A DNA stretch of 64,000 nt from Synechococcus sp. M16.1 (lineage in GTDB: Bacteria > Cyanobacteriota > Cyanobacteriia > PCC-6307 > Cyanobiaceae): the NCBI RefSeq assembly GCF_014279895.1, contig NZ_CP047954.1, forward strand, positions 372,001-436,000. The letters are read 5' to 3'. How positions within the stretch are numbered: position 1 is the first letter of the stretch; every line of letters starts with the position of its first letter. The notes beneath the pieces are model-generated. The model was not told the DNA's origin. It saw only the letters and a list, made by a program, of their open reading frames with translations, and made no database searches. The position numbers and the translations under genes were made by a program. Shown piece after piece: positions 29,870 to 37,926 of this stretch.

Positions 29870-30178
29870 TCAGCTGATCTCCGCATAGCGGGTGCGCGTG
29901 GTGCCGCGTTTGGCCCAATAGGTCACCAATGACTCACCACCGGGCCTGGGAACTGATGCTGTGGCGCGAAGGATTTTGAAGGTGCGCCTTGGCCCCATCG
30001 GCCAGTTCCCGGCAGCTGCAATTTTTCGCACGCGTCCACCGATGGCTTCAATGCAACGCTCGAATTTTTCGAGGTGGGTTTGATCCACCGTTTCAAAGAT
30101 GAAATCGGTTCCTTCGCAAATCAGATGCTGCGACCGGATCCAGGTTTTCAGTTGTTTCTCGGCCTCAATTGCAGACAT
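29870..30178 (-). CDS. cpeR: CpeR, activator of phycoerythrin genes
   Basis: A 102-residue protein that matches CpeR as I remember it: AEKQLKTWIRSQHLICEGTD, FIFETVDQTHLEKFERCIEA, WPMGPRRTFKILRATASVPR and the C-terminal YWAKRGTTRTRYAEIS. In freshwater cyanobacteria CpeR is needed for expression of phycoerythrin genes and is the last gene of cpeCDESTR; it has no recognisable DNA-binding fold. Here it also closes the cpeC-linker-cpeE-(small)-cpeS-cpeT string, 28 nt after cpeT. Confidence 0.85.
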   Translation of the reverse strand: MSAIEAEKQLKTWIRSQHLICEGTDFIFETVDQTHLEKFERCIEAIGGRVRKIAAAGNWPMGPRRTFKILRATASVPRPGGESLVTYWAKRGTTRTRYAEIS

Positions 30179-30206
30179 CGTCTAGCCGCTCAGACGAGGA
30201 GGTTGC

Positions 30207-30821
30207 TCACCACTGGAGCCAGTTCTGGTCCAGCTCGTTTCCGAGGTGAGCCACACGTTTGAACCGCAGCGGCCCGTGTTCGGAGCCCCAGCGCTGCTCT
30301 TCCGTGTCGGGGTCAAAGCCTCGATCGCGACTGATCCAGTCTGTGGCGTTGACATCCACTTCACTGACCAAATACGTCAGCCGGCCATCCCGGGGAACCA
30401 TGCAGTTCTTGCCGGGCTCCACTTCACCCAGGTATCGACCGGACTCAACCTCACGAAAGTGCATCCCACAGCCACAACGTGGTTTCAGGGACTCAGGCTT
30501 GAGGCTGTTGAGGAGTTCAGGGCGTTGGCCTGCACCCGCCAGCCGGATGGGATCAGCGAATCCGTAGTTCTCAACGATGAACGTCTCACCCTCGGCCGGG
30601 AGCAATCGATGAATGCCTTGGCGGTAGGGCCGCCAAGGATCATGGTCATAACTTTGCTCTGAATAAAATCCAGGTGCCTTCAACACATCCCAGGGAAGCG
30701 GGCGAAAAAAGATATTGATATGAGCGAAATCCTTGGGATTCTCCTGAGACTGTTGAAGATTGCTGTAATGCCCTGCGAGCGTCTTGGCGAAGAGGAGCAG
30801 AGCATCGTTGTTGTCTGACAT
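30207..30821 (-). CDS. cpeT: Phycoerythrin beta-subunit lyase CpeT
   Basis: A 204-residue CpcT/CpeT-fold protein: LLFAKTLAGHYSNLQQSQEN, HINIFFRPLPWDVLKAPGFY, HDPWRPYRQGIHRLL, the Cys-containing RCGCGMHFR, EPGKNCMVPRDGRLTYLVSE and a C-terminal SRDRGFDPDTEEQRWGSEHG. CpeT attaches phycoerythrobilin to the C-terminal Cys of phycoerythrin beta chains. It lies 10 nt downstream of cpeS. It is distinct from the phycocyanin-directed RpcT at 16.7 kb. Confidence 0.88.
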   Translation of the reverse strand: MSDNNDALLLFAKTLAGHYSNLQQSQENPKDFAHINIFFRPLPWDVLKAPGFYSEQSYDHDPWRPYRQGIHRLLPAEGETFIVENYGFADPIRLAGAGQRPELLNSLKPESLKPRCGCGMHFREVESGRYLGEVEPGKNCMVPRDGRLTYLVSEVDVNATDWISRDRGFDPDTEEQRWGSEHGPLRFKRVAHLGNELDQNWLQW

Positions 30822-30831
30822 TGGCGTGGGA

Positions 30832-31368
30832 TCAGTTGCTCAGGCGCCGCACTTCAGAAGCGAAGGACGTTTGCAACACACCTGATCCAGCCGATGTGCG
30901 CAGCACGGAGGAGCGGCAGCGAACATGCTCCGAGACAAACCAGATGCGTTCCTCGGCGATGGATTGCTCGTATTGGGTGGTGAGCAGAAATGTTCCGTCG
31001 CTGAGAAAGCTGTAGCTCGATTCTGCTGGCGCTGCTTCTGCATAGCCAACACTCCGCAGCAGAACTCCTTTGCTGTCATCGCTTGGAATGGGCACAATCA
31101 GGCATGAACCGGATGACACCTCATTGGGATCATCAGGTTCCCAATCGCTTTCGGCGGCCCAGGTCATTCGAAATGGTGCCGAAACCTCTGATCCTTCACT
31201 CAGGCTCGACGATTGAATTAAGTCGTTGATCTCTTTATCGGAAGCGTCAATCCGTGATATCTGAACTTCACTGAGGACTTCTTCAAATTGCTGAAAAGCG
31301 AGGGAGTGGCCGGATCGCATCGATCGCCACGTTCCCTCGCTTTGAGCAACAAATTGCTCGATGTTCAT
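30832..31368 (-). CDS. cpeS: Phycoerythrin Cys82 lyase CpeS
   Basis: A 178-residue S/U-type lyase: IEQFVAQSEGTWRSMRSGHS, LAFQQFEEVLSEVQISRID, GVLLRSVGYAEAAPAESSYS, FLLTTQYEQSIAEERIWFVS and a C-terminal TSFASEVRRLS. CpeS attaches phycoerythrobilin to Cys82 of phycoerythrin beta chains. Its ATG overlaps the stop of the 56-codon gene before it. The place directly before cpeT matches the cpeSTR order of freshwater strains. Confidence 0.87.
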   Translation of the reverse strand: MNIEQFVAQSEGTWRSMRSGHSLAFQQFEEVLSEVQISRIDASDKEINDLIQSSSLSEGSEVSAPFRMTWAAESDWEPDDPNEVSSGSCLIVPIPSDDSKGVLLRSVGYAEAAPAESSYSFLSDGTFLLTTQYEQSIAEERIWFVSEHVRCRSSVLRTSAGSGVLQTSFASEVRRLSN

Positions 31369-31535
31369 TTGGTGCTGGAGTCGGTCTCAGCCTTCAGATC
31401 AGGACGGCTGTTCTGCACCATGTTCACCATGGAGTCGATCATCATCGACATGGCAACAGGAACGGAGGACAGGGAAGACTGAAAGCCCTGATTCGATCCC
31501 GGCTGGCTGTTGGTGGGTTGACGAAGGATGGGCAT
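31365..31535 (-). CDS. 56-residue protein between cpeE and cpeS
   Basis: A short gene starting MPILRQPTNSQPGSNQGFQS, with a hydrophobic, Met-rich middle (VPVAMSMMIDSMVNMVQNSR) and a polar end. Its stop overlaps the cpeS start by ATGA, and the frame fills the gap between cpeE and cpeS. The Met-rich amphipathic helix is the only clear feature. Translational coupling to a lyase argues that it is a real gene. Confidence 0.65.
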   Translation of the reverse strand: MPILRQPTNSQPGSNQGFQSSLSSVPVAMSMMIDSMVNMVQNSRPDLKAETDSSTK

Positions 31536-31656
31536 GATTCAAATGCTGGCGGTTTCAGGAGACGAAATCTCCCTGGATTCACCGATTGGGTCCAGACGTT
31601 TCAGGCACCAATCATGACGGACTGATCCGGCCGAAAGGGCCGGATCAGCACAAGGA

Positions 31657-32388
31657 TTAAGCGTTCGCAATAGAAAGAATGTTCCCGCCCTGAGCCTGGA
31701 TGCTCTGAATGGTGCGGGACAGGGAGGCGTAGCTCACCACCGAGCGCTGGGAAGAGCGACGCACGGCACCCAGTTGAACGCGGGAGGTCCAGAGGATGGT
31801 GAAGCTGTTGCCGCCGCCCACCACTTTTCTGGTGCCAGCTGCCGAGGGATTCGTATTGGAGGCCAGGCTCACCTGCAGCACAGAGGCTTGATTGGCATCG
31901 AAGCCAGCGAAGCCAGGATCCATGGCCTGGTTGCGCTGGTAGGCCACGGTGCTTTCGCCGTCCACGCTCGTTTGGGTACGGGCGTAGGGAACCGAGTCGA
32001 TGCCGAAGTTGTTCAGATACTCGTCGCTGTAGGTGTAGCTGGCGATTTCGGCTTCGAAACCTTCGTCGGCCAGGCGACGCACGTGCTCACTGATTTCAGC
32101 CTGATCCCGGGGAGGACGGCCCAGCAGGTGCTTGAAGTTCAGTTCAACGAAGCGGTAGGGGTTGTTCGTCTCAAGGAACAGCCGCCGGTAGCTTTCCGAC
32201 TGAGCCAGTGCTGTGACCAGACCCTGAACAGTGAGGTCGCCGTTGATGAAGAGAGCTTCGATGGAGGGCTGAACGTCCAGCTCCATCAGGTGGCGGTTGC
32301 CGAAGACCTGCCGGTACACGGCACGAATGATGTCTTCAGCGTGGCTGCGATCTTGGTTGGCGGGTGTGGCCAGGGTGGCAGTGGTCAT
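31657..32388 (-). CDS. cpeE: Phycoerythrin rod linker CpeE
   Basis: A 243-residue rod linker. The Pfam00427-type linker domain covers about residues 15-150 (IIRAVYRQVFGNRHLMELDV, NPYRFVELNFKHLLGRPPRD), and a CpcD-type domain closes the protein (SRVQLGAVRRSSQRSVVSYA, SLSRTIQSIQAQGGNILSI). It has no N-terminal Cys and is thus uncoloured. Such linkers sit inside phycoerythrin hexamers and join them end to end. An imperfect hairpin (31622-31647) follows within the operon. Confidence 0.82.
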   Translation of the reverse strand: MTTATLATPANQDRSHAEDIIRAVYRQVFGNRHLMELDVQPSIEALFINGDLTVQGLVTALAQSESYRRLFLETNNPYRFVELNFKHLLGRPPRDQAEISEHVRRLADEGFEAEIASYTYSDEYLNNFGIDSVPYARTQTSVDGESTVAYQRNQAMDPGFAGFDANQASVLQVSLASNTNPSAAGTRKVVGGGNSFTILWTSRVQLGAVRRSSQRSVVSYASLSRTIQSIQAQGGNILSIANA

Positions 32389-32490
32389 GGGTTGAGGGGA
32401 GTTGCGTCGAAAGGGGCCGGCACCGGAGTGAGGGTGATGGGCCCCTTGAGGGAAGGGGTGGTGTGAAGCGGGTCGTGATGACCCGCGCCA

Positions 32491-34137
32491 TCACATCACT
32501 TCGGTAATGGAGACGATCCGGCCGCCGCGGGCGTGGATGTACTTCATCTGGCTGCTCATGTCCTTACCGGAGACGAGATAACTCGCATTCGGCGTGCGCT
32601 GGCGTCCGCCGCGCGGCTGAGCTTCCACCACGATGCGGAAGCGCTTCGTGGTGGCGGCAGGAGATCCGGCCACAGCGCCGTTCCGGTTGGTCCGGGTCGT
32701 GGTGGTTCTCCAGCCACTGGGGACGGAGTTGGTGGCCACGGAGGTGACCAGGGATGCGCTGTTGAGGACGGAGTCGCTGGCTGCGAAGCCTTCTGCCAGG
32801 GAGAGGTGGCGGTTGAAGGCCACCTGAGCTCTGCCTTGTTCGCTGAGGATGCGCATGTAGGGCACCGTGTCTTCACCGAAGGTGTTCTGGTACTCAGCGC
32901 TGTCGAGGTAGCTGTTGATCTCTGCCTCGTAGCCGTCGTTGGCCAGGATCTGGATGTGCTCACTCAGTTCCGCCTGAGACTTGGGTGCCCGGCCCAGGAA
33001 GTGCTTGAAGTTGAGCTCAACGAAGCGGTAAGGGGCGTTCGTTTCAAAGAAACGGCGGCTGTACTCGGGGGAGAGAGCGATGGCGCGTACTAGCTCTCTG
33101 GTGCTCAGATAGCCCTCGGCGAAACGGCTCTCAGCCGACATCGCCCGTTCGGACTCCATCAGATGGGGGTTGCCCATCACCTGGCGGTAGGTGGCGCGAA
33201 TCAGACCATTGATCTGATCGGCGGTGTCACCCGGGCAGCGCTGGAACACTTCCTGTTCCCGTTGACCCAGGCCGAAACCGACGTAAGCGTCGTTGCGGAT
33301 CGGGGTGGAATCTCCACCATCACTGCTGGTCCGCTTCTTGGCAGCGAATTGCGCATTGCTGCCCAGGCCGCTGGGCTGAGCGCCGCCGGTGAAGCTGGCT
33401 CCGGAAGGCAGCTGGATGTAGGCCGTGGTGTTGCGTGCCAAGCCATTGGCAAGCTGGCTGCGGCTGCCGACGGCGCTGTCGCTGATGGCGAAGCCGCGCT
33501 CGAGCGTCGCCATGCGGGCGAAGCTGTTGTTGGGGATGCCAGCGGCGGACGTGAACGAGCGGGTGTAAGGCACCACGTCGTCACCGAACACTTCCGCGTA
33601 TTCAGCCCCATCGACGATGAAATCGATCACGGCCTCGTGGCCACCACTCGCCAGCAGTGAAATGTGAGCCGACATCTCGGCCTGATCCACGGGTGGCCGG
33701 CCCAGCAGGTGCTTGAGGTTCAGTTCGATGCCGCGCTGAGGCGCAACACCCTCGAAAAAGCGGGCTTTGTAGAAGGAGGTTTTGGCCAGGCCGCGAACGA
33801 AATCGCGGGTGCTGAGCTCGCCATTGCCATAACGGGCTTCCAGCTCAGCGGAACGCTCGTTGTCCATCACATGGGCGTTGCCGTAAACCTGGCGGTAGGC
33901 AGCACTGATGGCTGTGGCCAGGGCTGCGGAGTCGTCCGGTGCGTAGCGCTGAGCAGTCACGCCATGGGGGCAATCCTCATGATTGCGAGGCCCGATGGCG
34001 ATCTTCATCGAAGCGCAGGATTGGCGCAGGAATTCACCGTTGCTCAGGGCCGCTTTGGCAGATGCGTTGCGGGTCCGGCTGAAGGAGACGGGAGCATCGT
34101 TGAGGGAAGCGGCGCCGAAGCCTTGTGAGGCAGACAT
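32491..34137 (-). CDS. Phycoerythrin linker with two linker domains and N-terminal cysteines
   Basis: A 548-residue protein with two complete linker domains: residues ~70-210 (ISAAYRQVYGNAHVMDNERS, RGIELNLKHLLGRPPVDQAE) and ~300-430 (IRATYRQVMGNPHLMESERA, RFVELNFKHFLGRAPKSQAE). A CpcD-type domain ends it (RFRIVVEAQPRGGRQRTPNA, MKYIHARGGRIVSITEVM). Cys42 and Cys55 in the N-terminal extension (LRQSCASMKIAIGP, NHEDCPHG) resemble the region where the coloured gamma-linkers of phycoerythrin II bind phycourobilin. It stands where freshwater strains have cpeD. It may be the large linker of the MpeC/D/E or CpeC type; I leave the symbol open. Confidence 0.75.
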   Translation of the reverse strand: MSASQGFGAASLNDAPVSFSRTRNASAKAALSNGEFLRQSCASMKIAIGPRNHEDCPHGVTAQRYAPDDSAALATAISAAYRQVYGNAHVMDNERSAELEARYGNGELSTRDFVRGLAKTSFYKARFFEGVAPQRGIELNLKHLLGRPPVDQAEMSAHISLLASGGHEAVIDFIVDGAEYAEVFGDDVVPYTRSFTSAAGIPNNSFARMATLERGFAISDSAVGSRSQLANGLARNTTAYIQLPSGASFTGGAQPSGLGSNAQFAAKKRTSSDGGDSTPIRNDAYVGFGLGQREQEVFQRCPGDTADQINGLIRATYRQVMGNPHLMESERAMSAESRFAEGYLSTRELVRAIALSPEYSRRFFETNAPYRFVELNFKHFLGRAPKSQAELSEHIQILANDGYEAEINSYLDSAEYQNTFGEDTVPYMRILSEQGRAQVAFNRHLSLAEGFAASDSVLNSASLVTSVATNSVPSGWRTTTTRTNRNGAVAGSPAATTKRFRIVVEAQPRGGRQRTPNASYLVSGKDMSSQMKYIHARGGRIVSITEVM

Positions 34138-34252
34138 TGGGAGGGGGGAGGTGAGGGGAGGGAAGGTGTTGCCGAATGCGGTTTGATCAGAGGCGGTGTG
34201 CTGGCGTCATGCGCGAACGCGCTTGCACCCGCCTGCTGAACAGGAAGCAGCG

Positions 34253-35137
34253 TCAGTTCACGGGAGTGATGCTGGCGATCTTGCCGCCTTCGGCATGGAT
34301 GCGTTTGAACTGCTCAGAGAGCTTGTCGAAGGGCACGAAGTACACCCGGTTGGAGCGGGTGTAGCGGGAGATCCGGCGCACGTTGTTGGCGCTGTAGCCG
34401 GTGACTTCCACCCTGTAGGTCTTGCCCTGTTCGCCTGCACCCACGCCATGGCGGGTGGGGGCGTCCTGCAGGTTCTTGGAGGGACGGAAGCTCCAGCCGG
34501 TGGCTTCGATGGAGGAGGGGGGAACCACCGCCATCGGACGGTTCTGGTAGGCGTTGCCGCCGAGCTTGCTGCTGATCCCGGAAAGATCGCCTTTCAGGCT
34601 GCTGCTGCTGTTACCGCGCAGAAGCTGGAAGCTCCAGGTGAATTCCTGCAGGGTGGTGCAGGATTCGGTCTTCCAGCCCCGCTGGAAGGGAACGGTCCAT
34701 TCGCCGAACGTGTCCTGGTAGTCGGAGCAATCCAAGAAGCTGTCGATGTCGGCTTCGTAGCCGTGGCTGTCGAGCCGTTCGGCGTGAGCACGCATCTCAT
34801 CGAAGTCCACCGGGGCGCGACCCAGCAGGTGGCGGAAGGCCAGCTCGATGTAGCGGTAGCGGGAGCAGGCGTCGAAGAAGCGATCGCGGTACAGCTCGCT
34901 CTTGGCGATGCGGCGCACCAGCTCTCTCACGCTGATCTCACCCAGCTTGAACTGGGATTCGGCGACGAGCTGTCGCTCGCTCTCCATCACGTAGGCATTT
35001 CCCAGCACCTGCTTGTAGACGGCGCGGATGATTTGTTCCTTCTTGGCGTCGTCATCACCAGGGATGAGTTCAAGAGGAGCTTCGCTCTCTTGCGAGAAAC
35101 GCTCGACCCCGAGAAGAGAGGCAGGACCGAAGGGCAT
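34253..35137 (-). CDS. cpeC: Phycoerythrin rod linker, CpeC-like
   Basis: A 294-residue linker that begins MPFGPASLLGVERFSQ, the CpcC/CpeC start. The linker domain follows (IIRAVYKQVLGNAYVMESER, YRYIELAFRHLLGRAPVDFD, FQLLRGNSSSSLKGDLSG). The C-terminal CpcD-type domain is YRVEVTGYSANNVRRISRYT to KLSEQFKRIHAEGGKIASI. There is no Cys before residue 90, so it is not a coloured gamma chain. It is the first gene of the linker-lyase-cpeR string, and the 150 nt upstream should hold the promoter. The name CpeC follows freshwater homology. Confidence 0.75.
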   Translation of the reverse strand: MPFGPASLLGVERFSQESEAPLELIPGDDDAKKEQIIRAVYKQVLGNAYVMESERQLVAESQFKLGEISVRELVRRIAKSELYRDRFFDACSRYRYIELAFRHLLGRAPVDFDEMRAHAERLDSHGYEADIDSFLDCSDYQDTFGEWTVPFQRGWKTESCTTLQEFTWSFQLLRGNSSSSLKGDLSGISSKLGGNAYQNRPMAVVPPSSIEATGWSFRPSKNLQDAPTRHGVGAGEQGKTYRVEVTGYSANNVRRISRYTRSNRVYFVPFDKLSEQFKRIHAEGGKIASITPVN

Positions 35138-35287
35138 GGACAACCTGACGTGTGCGTCACGCCATGGTCATTCAGAAGTGGTGGCCTGGAACGGGTTCTT
35201 TATAAAGCTCAATCAAATGTGTCCGAATGTTGCGTGACATGACGATTCGGTCCCTGGTGTTCGGGTGGTGGATCGGCGTAATCCGCT

Positions 35288-35983
35288 TCAGGACAGGGAT
35301 TCGAGGCTGTCGCGGGTCGTGCTCCGCGTCAGGGCGTTCCAACAGTCGAGTTCTTCGAAGGAGCGGGCCAGAAGCGCATCACGCTGCCCGCTCAGCCCAG
35401 TCGTGAGCGAGAAATCGGCGCCTTTGATCGATTCCGCGCTCTCCAGGCCTGCCTCGGAGAGGTCAGCACCACGAAAGTCGGTGAAATCCAGCTGGCATGT
35501 GCCAAAGCGGGCCCCACGGCACATGGCGCCTCGCAGGATCGCGTGGCGGAGATCCGATCCCACCAGGCGAACGTTGTCCAGCAGGGCGCCACTCAGGTCA
35601 GCCCCACTCAGATAGGCCCCCATCAGCACGGCACCGCGTAGATCCATCCCCCGCAGATCGGTGCTGTTCAAGAAGACGCCACTCAGCTTGGCTTTGGGGC
35701 CAACGGCCCCGCTGCTGAGCAGATCAAAGCCCTCCGGCACGCGGGTGCTGGCGTCGTAGCGCGCCAGGCGCAGGTCGGCTCCTTCCAGCTGGCAGCTGGA
35801 GAGGTCGGCGCCCCTGAGATCAGCGCGACAGAGGTTGGCGCCCCGCAGGTCGCCCTTTTCAACGGTCACCCCCCTCCAATCGGCGCCCCGGGCATCAACC
35901 GCGCCATCCAGGGACCCTGAGGCCAGGGTTTGTTCCGGCGGCTGCCAGCTGTCCAGATTCAGGGGGGTGGAAAGCGCCGTCAA
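35288..35983 (-). CDS. Pentapeptide-repeat protein
   Basis: A 231-residue protein with about 25 tandem A(D/N)LxX-type repeats in two blocks (GDLRGANLCRADLRGADLSS; STDLRGMDLRGAVLMGAYLS), forming a right-handed quadrilateral beta-helix by family knowledge. There is no membrane segment. It lies 5 nt downstream of the cpcG-type linker gene, so it shares that operon; the function is unknown. Confidence 0.82.
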   Translation of the reverse strand: MTALSTPLNLDSWQPPEQTLASGSLDGAVDARGADWRGVTVEKGDLRGANLCRADLRGADLSSCQLEGADLRLARYDASTRVPEGFDLLSSGAVGPKAKLSGVFLNSTDLRGMDLRGAVLMGAYLSGADLSGALLDNVRLVGSDLRHAILRGAMCRGARFGTCQLDFTDFRGADLSEAGLESAESIKGADFSLTTGLSGQRDALLARSFEELDCWNALTRSTTRDSLESLS

Positions 35984-35988
35984 GGAAA

Positions 35989-36747
35989 TCAGCTGCGAAG
36001 CATCGAGAAGGCGATGGTAAGGACCACACGGCCCAGCTCGAATCCGCCGACAACAGCCAGGCCCAGCCAGAGCTTGAGGGCGAAGGCAGGAGGTTGGCCA
36101 TTGACCCAGGCCGATGACATCTCCAGCTGCTGCATCTGAGCGGCCTGGTCGCTGGGAGCTCGATCCTGCAAGGCATCGCGCCAGTCGGCCCCGTAGCGCG
36201 GGAATTGCTGGTAAATCGGGGTCTCGCCCAGGGATCGACCCGGCAACACCCGCGAGCGTTGCTGAGGAACCAGGTCGTAGCCGAAGCTCTCCATGTATTC
36301 AGGGCTGTCGAGCACCGCGTCGACAAAGGCTGTGAAGCCCTTTTCGCCGATCACGATCGACCAGGCGCGGCGTTCGGCGTCGCCATGGGTCGGGCGGCCG
36401 AGCACCCGTCCCACCACCTGATCCACCATCCGGTAGTTGGAGCTGCACTGGTAATAGCCCTGCTGGAAGCGTTCCGAGAGCAGCAGGCCTCGGATGAAAT
36501 CCCGCACCGTGATGTTGCCGCTGCGGAGTTGTGATTCCAGGAATGGTTCGCGATCACTGCGCATTGCATGGAAGAAGACCTGGCGGTAGGCCTGTTCGAT
36601 CACGGCATCCATGTCGCTGCGGTTGGTGTCGTCACCTGCAGCAGAGGAGGGATAGAGCTGGCTCTGAACGGTGCTGTTGTCTCCGGCGAGATTGCTCACC
36701 CGACCGTTCTGCGTGCTGAGCGGGTACCCAAGGAGCGGGATGGCCAT
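35989..36747 (-). CDS. cpcG2: CpcG/CpcL-type rod linker with a C-terminal membrane helix
   Basis: A 252-residue linker starting MAIPLLGYPLSTQNGRVSNL, as in CpcG proteins. The linker domain covers about residues 47-180 (VIEQAYRQVFFHAMRSDREP, YRMVDQVVGRVLGRPTHGDA). Instead of a core-binding tail the protein ends with a hydrophobic helix (FALKLWLGLAVVGGFELGRV). That ending is the mark of CpcL/CpcG2, which anchors core-less rods in the thylakoid next to photosystem I. The rod attached here would be the phycocyanin/phycoerythrin rod. The membrane role is inferred from the family. Confidence 0.82.
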   Translation of the reverse strand: MAIPLLGYPLSTQNGRVSNLAGDNSTVQSQLYPSSAAGDDTNRSDMDAVIEQAYRQVFFHAMRSDREPFLESQLRSGNITVRDFIRGLLLSERFQQGYYQCSSNYRMVDQVVGRVLGRPTHGDAERRAWSIVIGEKGFTAFVDAVLDSPEYMESFGYDLVPQQRSRVLPGRSLGETPIYQQFPRYGADWRDALQDRAPSDQAAQMQQLEMSSAWVNGQPPAFALKLWLGLAVVGGFELGRVVLTIAFSMLRS

Positions 36748-36819
36748 GGCGTGCGCCGTGAGTAGAAATACTTGCCGGAAATCTTCCCTTGAACAAACCG
36801 TTTTCAGGCCAGCCGCTTA

Positions 36820-37395
36820 TCAGCTCTTAACTGCAGTTTTGTTGAGCTGATCTCTCAGGTGTTGGAAGCAGTCGCTGATCAGCTGCTGTTCGTTCGATCG
36901 TGAGACCCCTTCCAGCCCAAGCTTTTTGAGCTGAACGAGGGCGATGTTCATCCCCTCGATGGGCACGTTCATTCGTCTGTACAGCTCTCTCAGGGCGGCC
37001 ATGCCGCTCGGGTTTGTAAAGCAGCTCTGGTTGCAGGCCACCGCGTAGATGACCACGCGTAGAAAGTTCCAGCAGTCCCGCCAGCAGGCCTCTGCCCTGT
37101 CCTGAGGGTGAAGAGCTCCGCCCGGTTGCACCAGATGCGGTTGGGTTGCAAGCAGCTGTGCCCGGGCCTGGTTCACCAGGTGATCCGATCGTTGGATCAG
37201 GCTGCTGGGGAGCGACTGATCAATGCCGGAGGCCTGGCAGATCGTGGCGAGCTCCTCACTCGTGAGCTGGCGTTGGGCTTGATCAGCACGCTCAAGAATG
37301 CGGCGTGTGGCCTGCGGCAAATCTTGGTTGAGGCTCAGCCCTTGAACCTGGGCGGTCTGCACCAGGGTTTTGAAGTCGGTGTTTTGAAGGTTCAA
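36820..37395 (-). CDS. Divergent phycobiliprotein-like protein
   Basis: A 191-residue protein with a globin-like phycobiliprotein plan. RAEACWRDCWNFLRVVIYAV lines up with the [20 protein letters not shown] helix around Cys82, and AVACNQSCFTNPSGMAALRE with [20 protein letters not shown]. The Cys before the R/WRD motif is kept, so a bilin might be bound, but the rest is far from any known subunit, and no normal alpha or beta partner is adjacent. Family assignment is by eye. Confidence 0.65.
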   Translation of the reverse strand: MNLQNTDFKTLVQTAQVQGLSLNQDLPQATRRILERADQAQRQLTSEELATICQASGIDQSLPSSLIQRSDHLVNQARAQLLATQPHLVQPGGALHPQDRAEACWRDCWNFLRVVIYAVACNQSCFTNPSGMAALRELYRRMNVPIEGMNIALVQLKKLGLEGVSRSNEQQLISDCFQHLRDQLNKTAVKS

Positions 37396-37817
37396 GGTTT
37401 AACGCTGGCCACCGGTGTGGCAATCAGCCAGCCGTGGCGTTCCAGGTAAAAAGCCCACACCAGGTCGTCCCCCAGGCCAGGACAACGGCTGATGGCTGCT
37501 TCCGTGAGTTCAGTTGGTACCCCCAACTGCGTTAACAGCCAGCCGACGGCGTCTGGGCTTGATGCCGTCGCTGTGCGGATGGCAGATCCCACCACCCAGG
37601 TCAGGCGGGTGTCCTTGAGGTCTCCATTGCTTTCTTCGCAAGCCAGCAGAAGGTTGGCCGCCGTGGTGTGTTGATCAAATGTCTCCTGCCAGAGCGCGAT
37701 GTTTTCATCTCGGAGGTTGATCCGAAAACAACCGTCTCCCACCGGTAGATCCAGCTCACCGCTGCTGCCGGCCTGGTTCTGCAGGGTGGCAATTCTCGGA
37801 TCTGCCAGTGCGCTCAT
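37392..37817 (-). CDS. Hypothetical protein paired with the phycobiliprotein-like gene
   Basis: A 141-residue soluble protein (GDGCFRINLRDENIALWQET, LTWVVGSAIRTATASSPDAV, GLGDDLVWAFYLERHGWLIA). I recognise no family. Its stop overlaps the start of the phycobiliprotein-like gene by ATGA, so the two are co-translated and possibly work together. It marks the right end of the phycobilisome region. Confidence 0.6.
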   Translation of the reverse strand: MSALADPRIATLQNQAGSSGELDLPVGDGCFRINLRDENIALWQETFDQHTTAANLLLACEESNGDLKDTRLTWVVGSAIRTATASSPDAVGWLLTQLGVPTELTEAAISRCPGLGDDLVWAFYLERHGWLIATPVASVKP

Positions 37818-37926
37818 CGAGAAACGCCGATCAACTCGAATGTAACCAGTGTCCAGGAATTTCCTCGACCCAGTCAGCGGTTCGTGGGAATCGACATGGA
37901 TCGGCTGTCATCCCCCAGGGCTCCTG

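Noticed and set aside
34196-35242. A 348-codon plus-strand frame over the cpeC linker
   Set aside because: Antisense shadow in GC-rich DNA; the minus-strand linker has complete domains and the plus frame has none.
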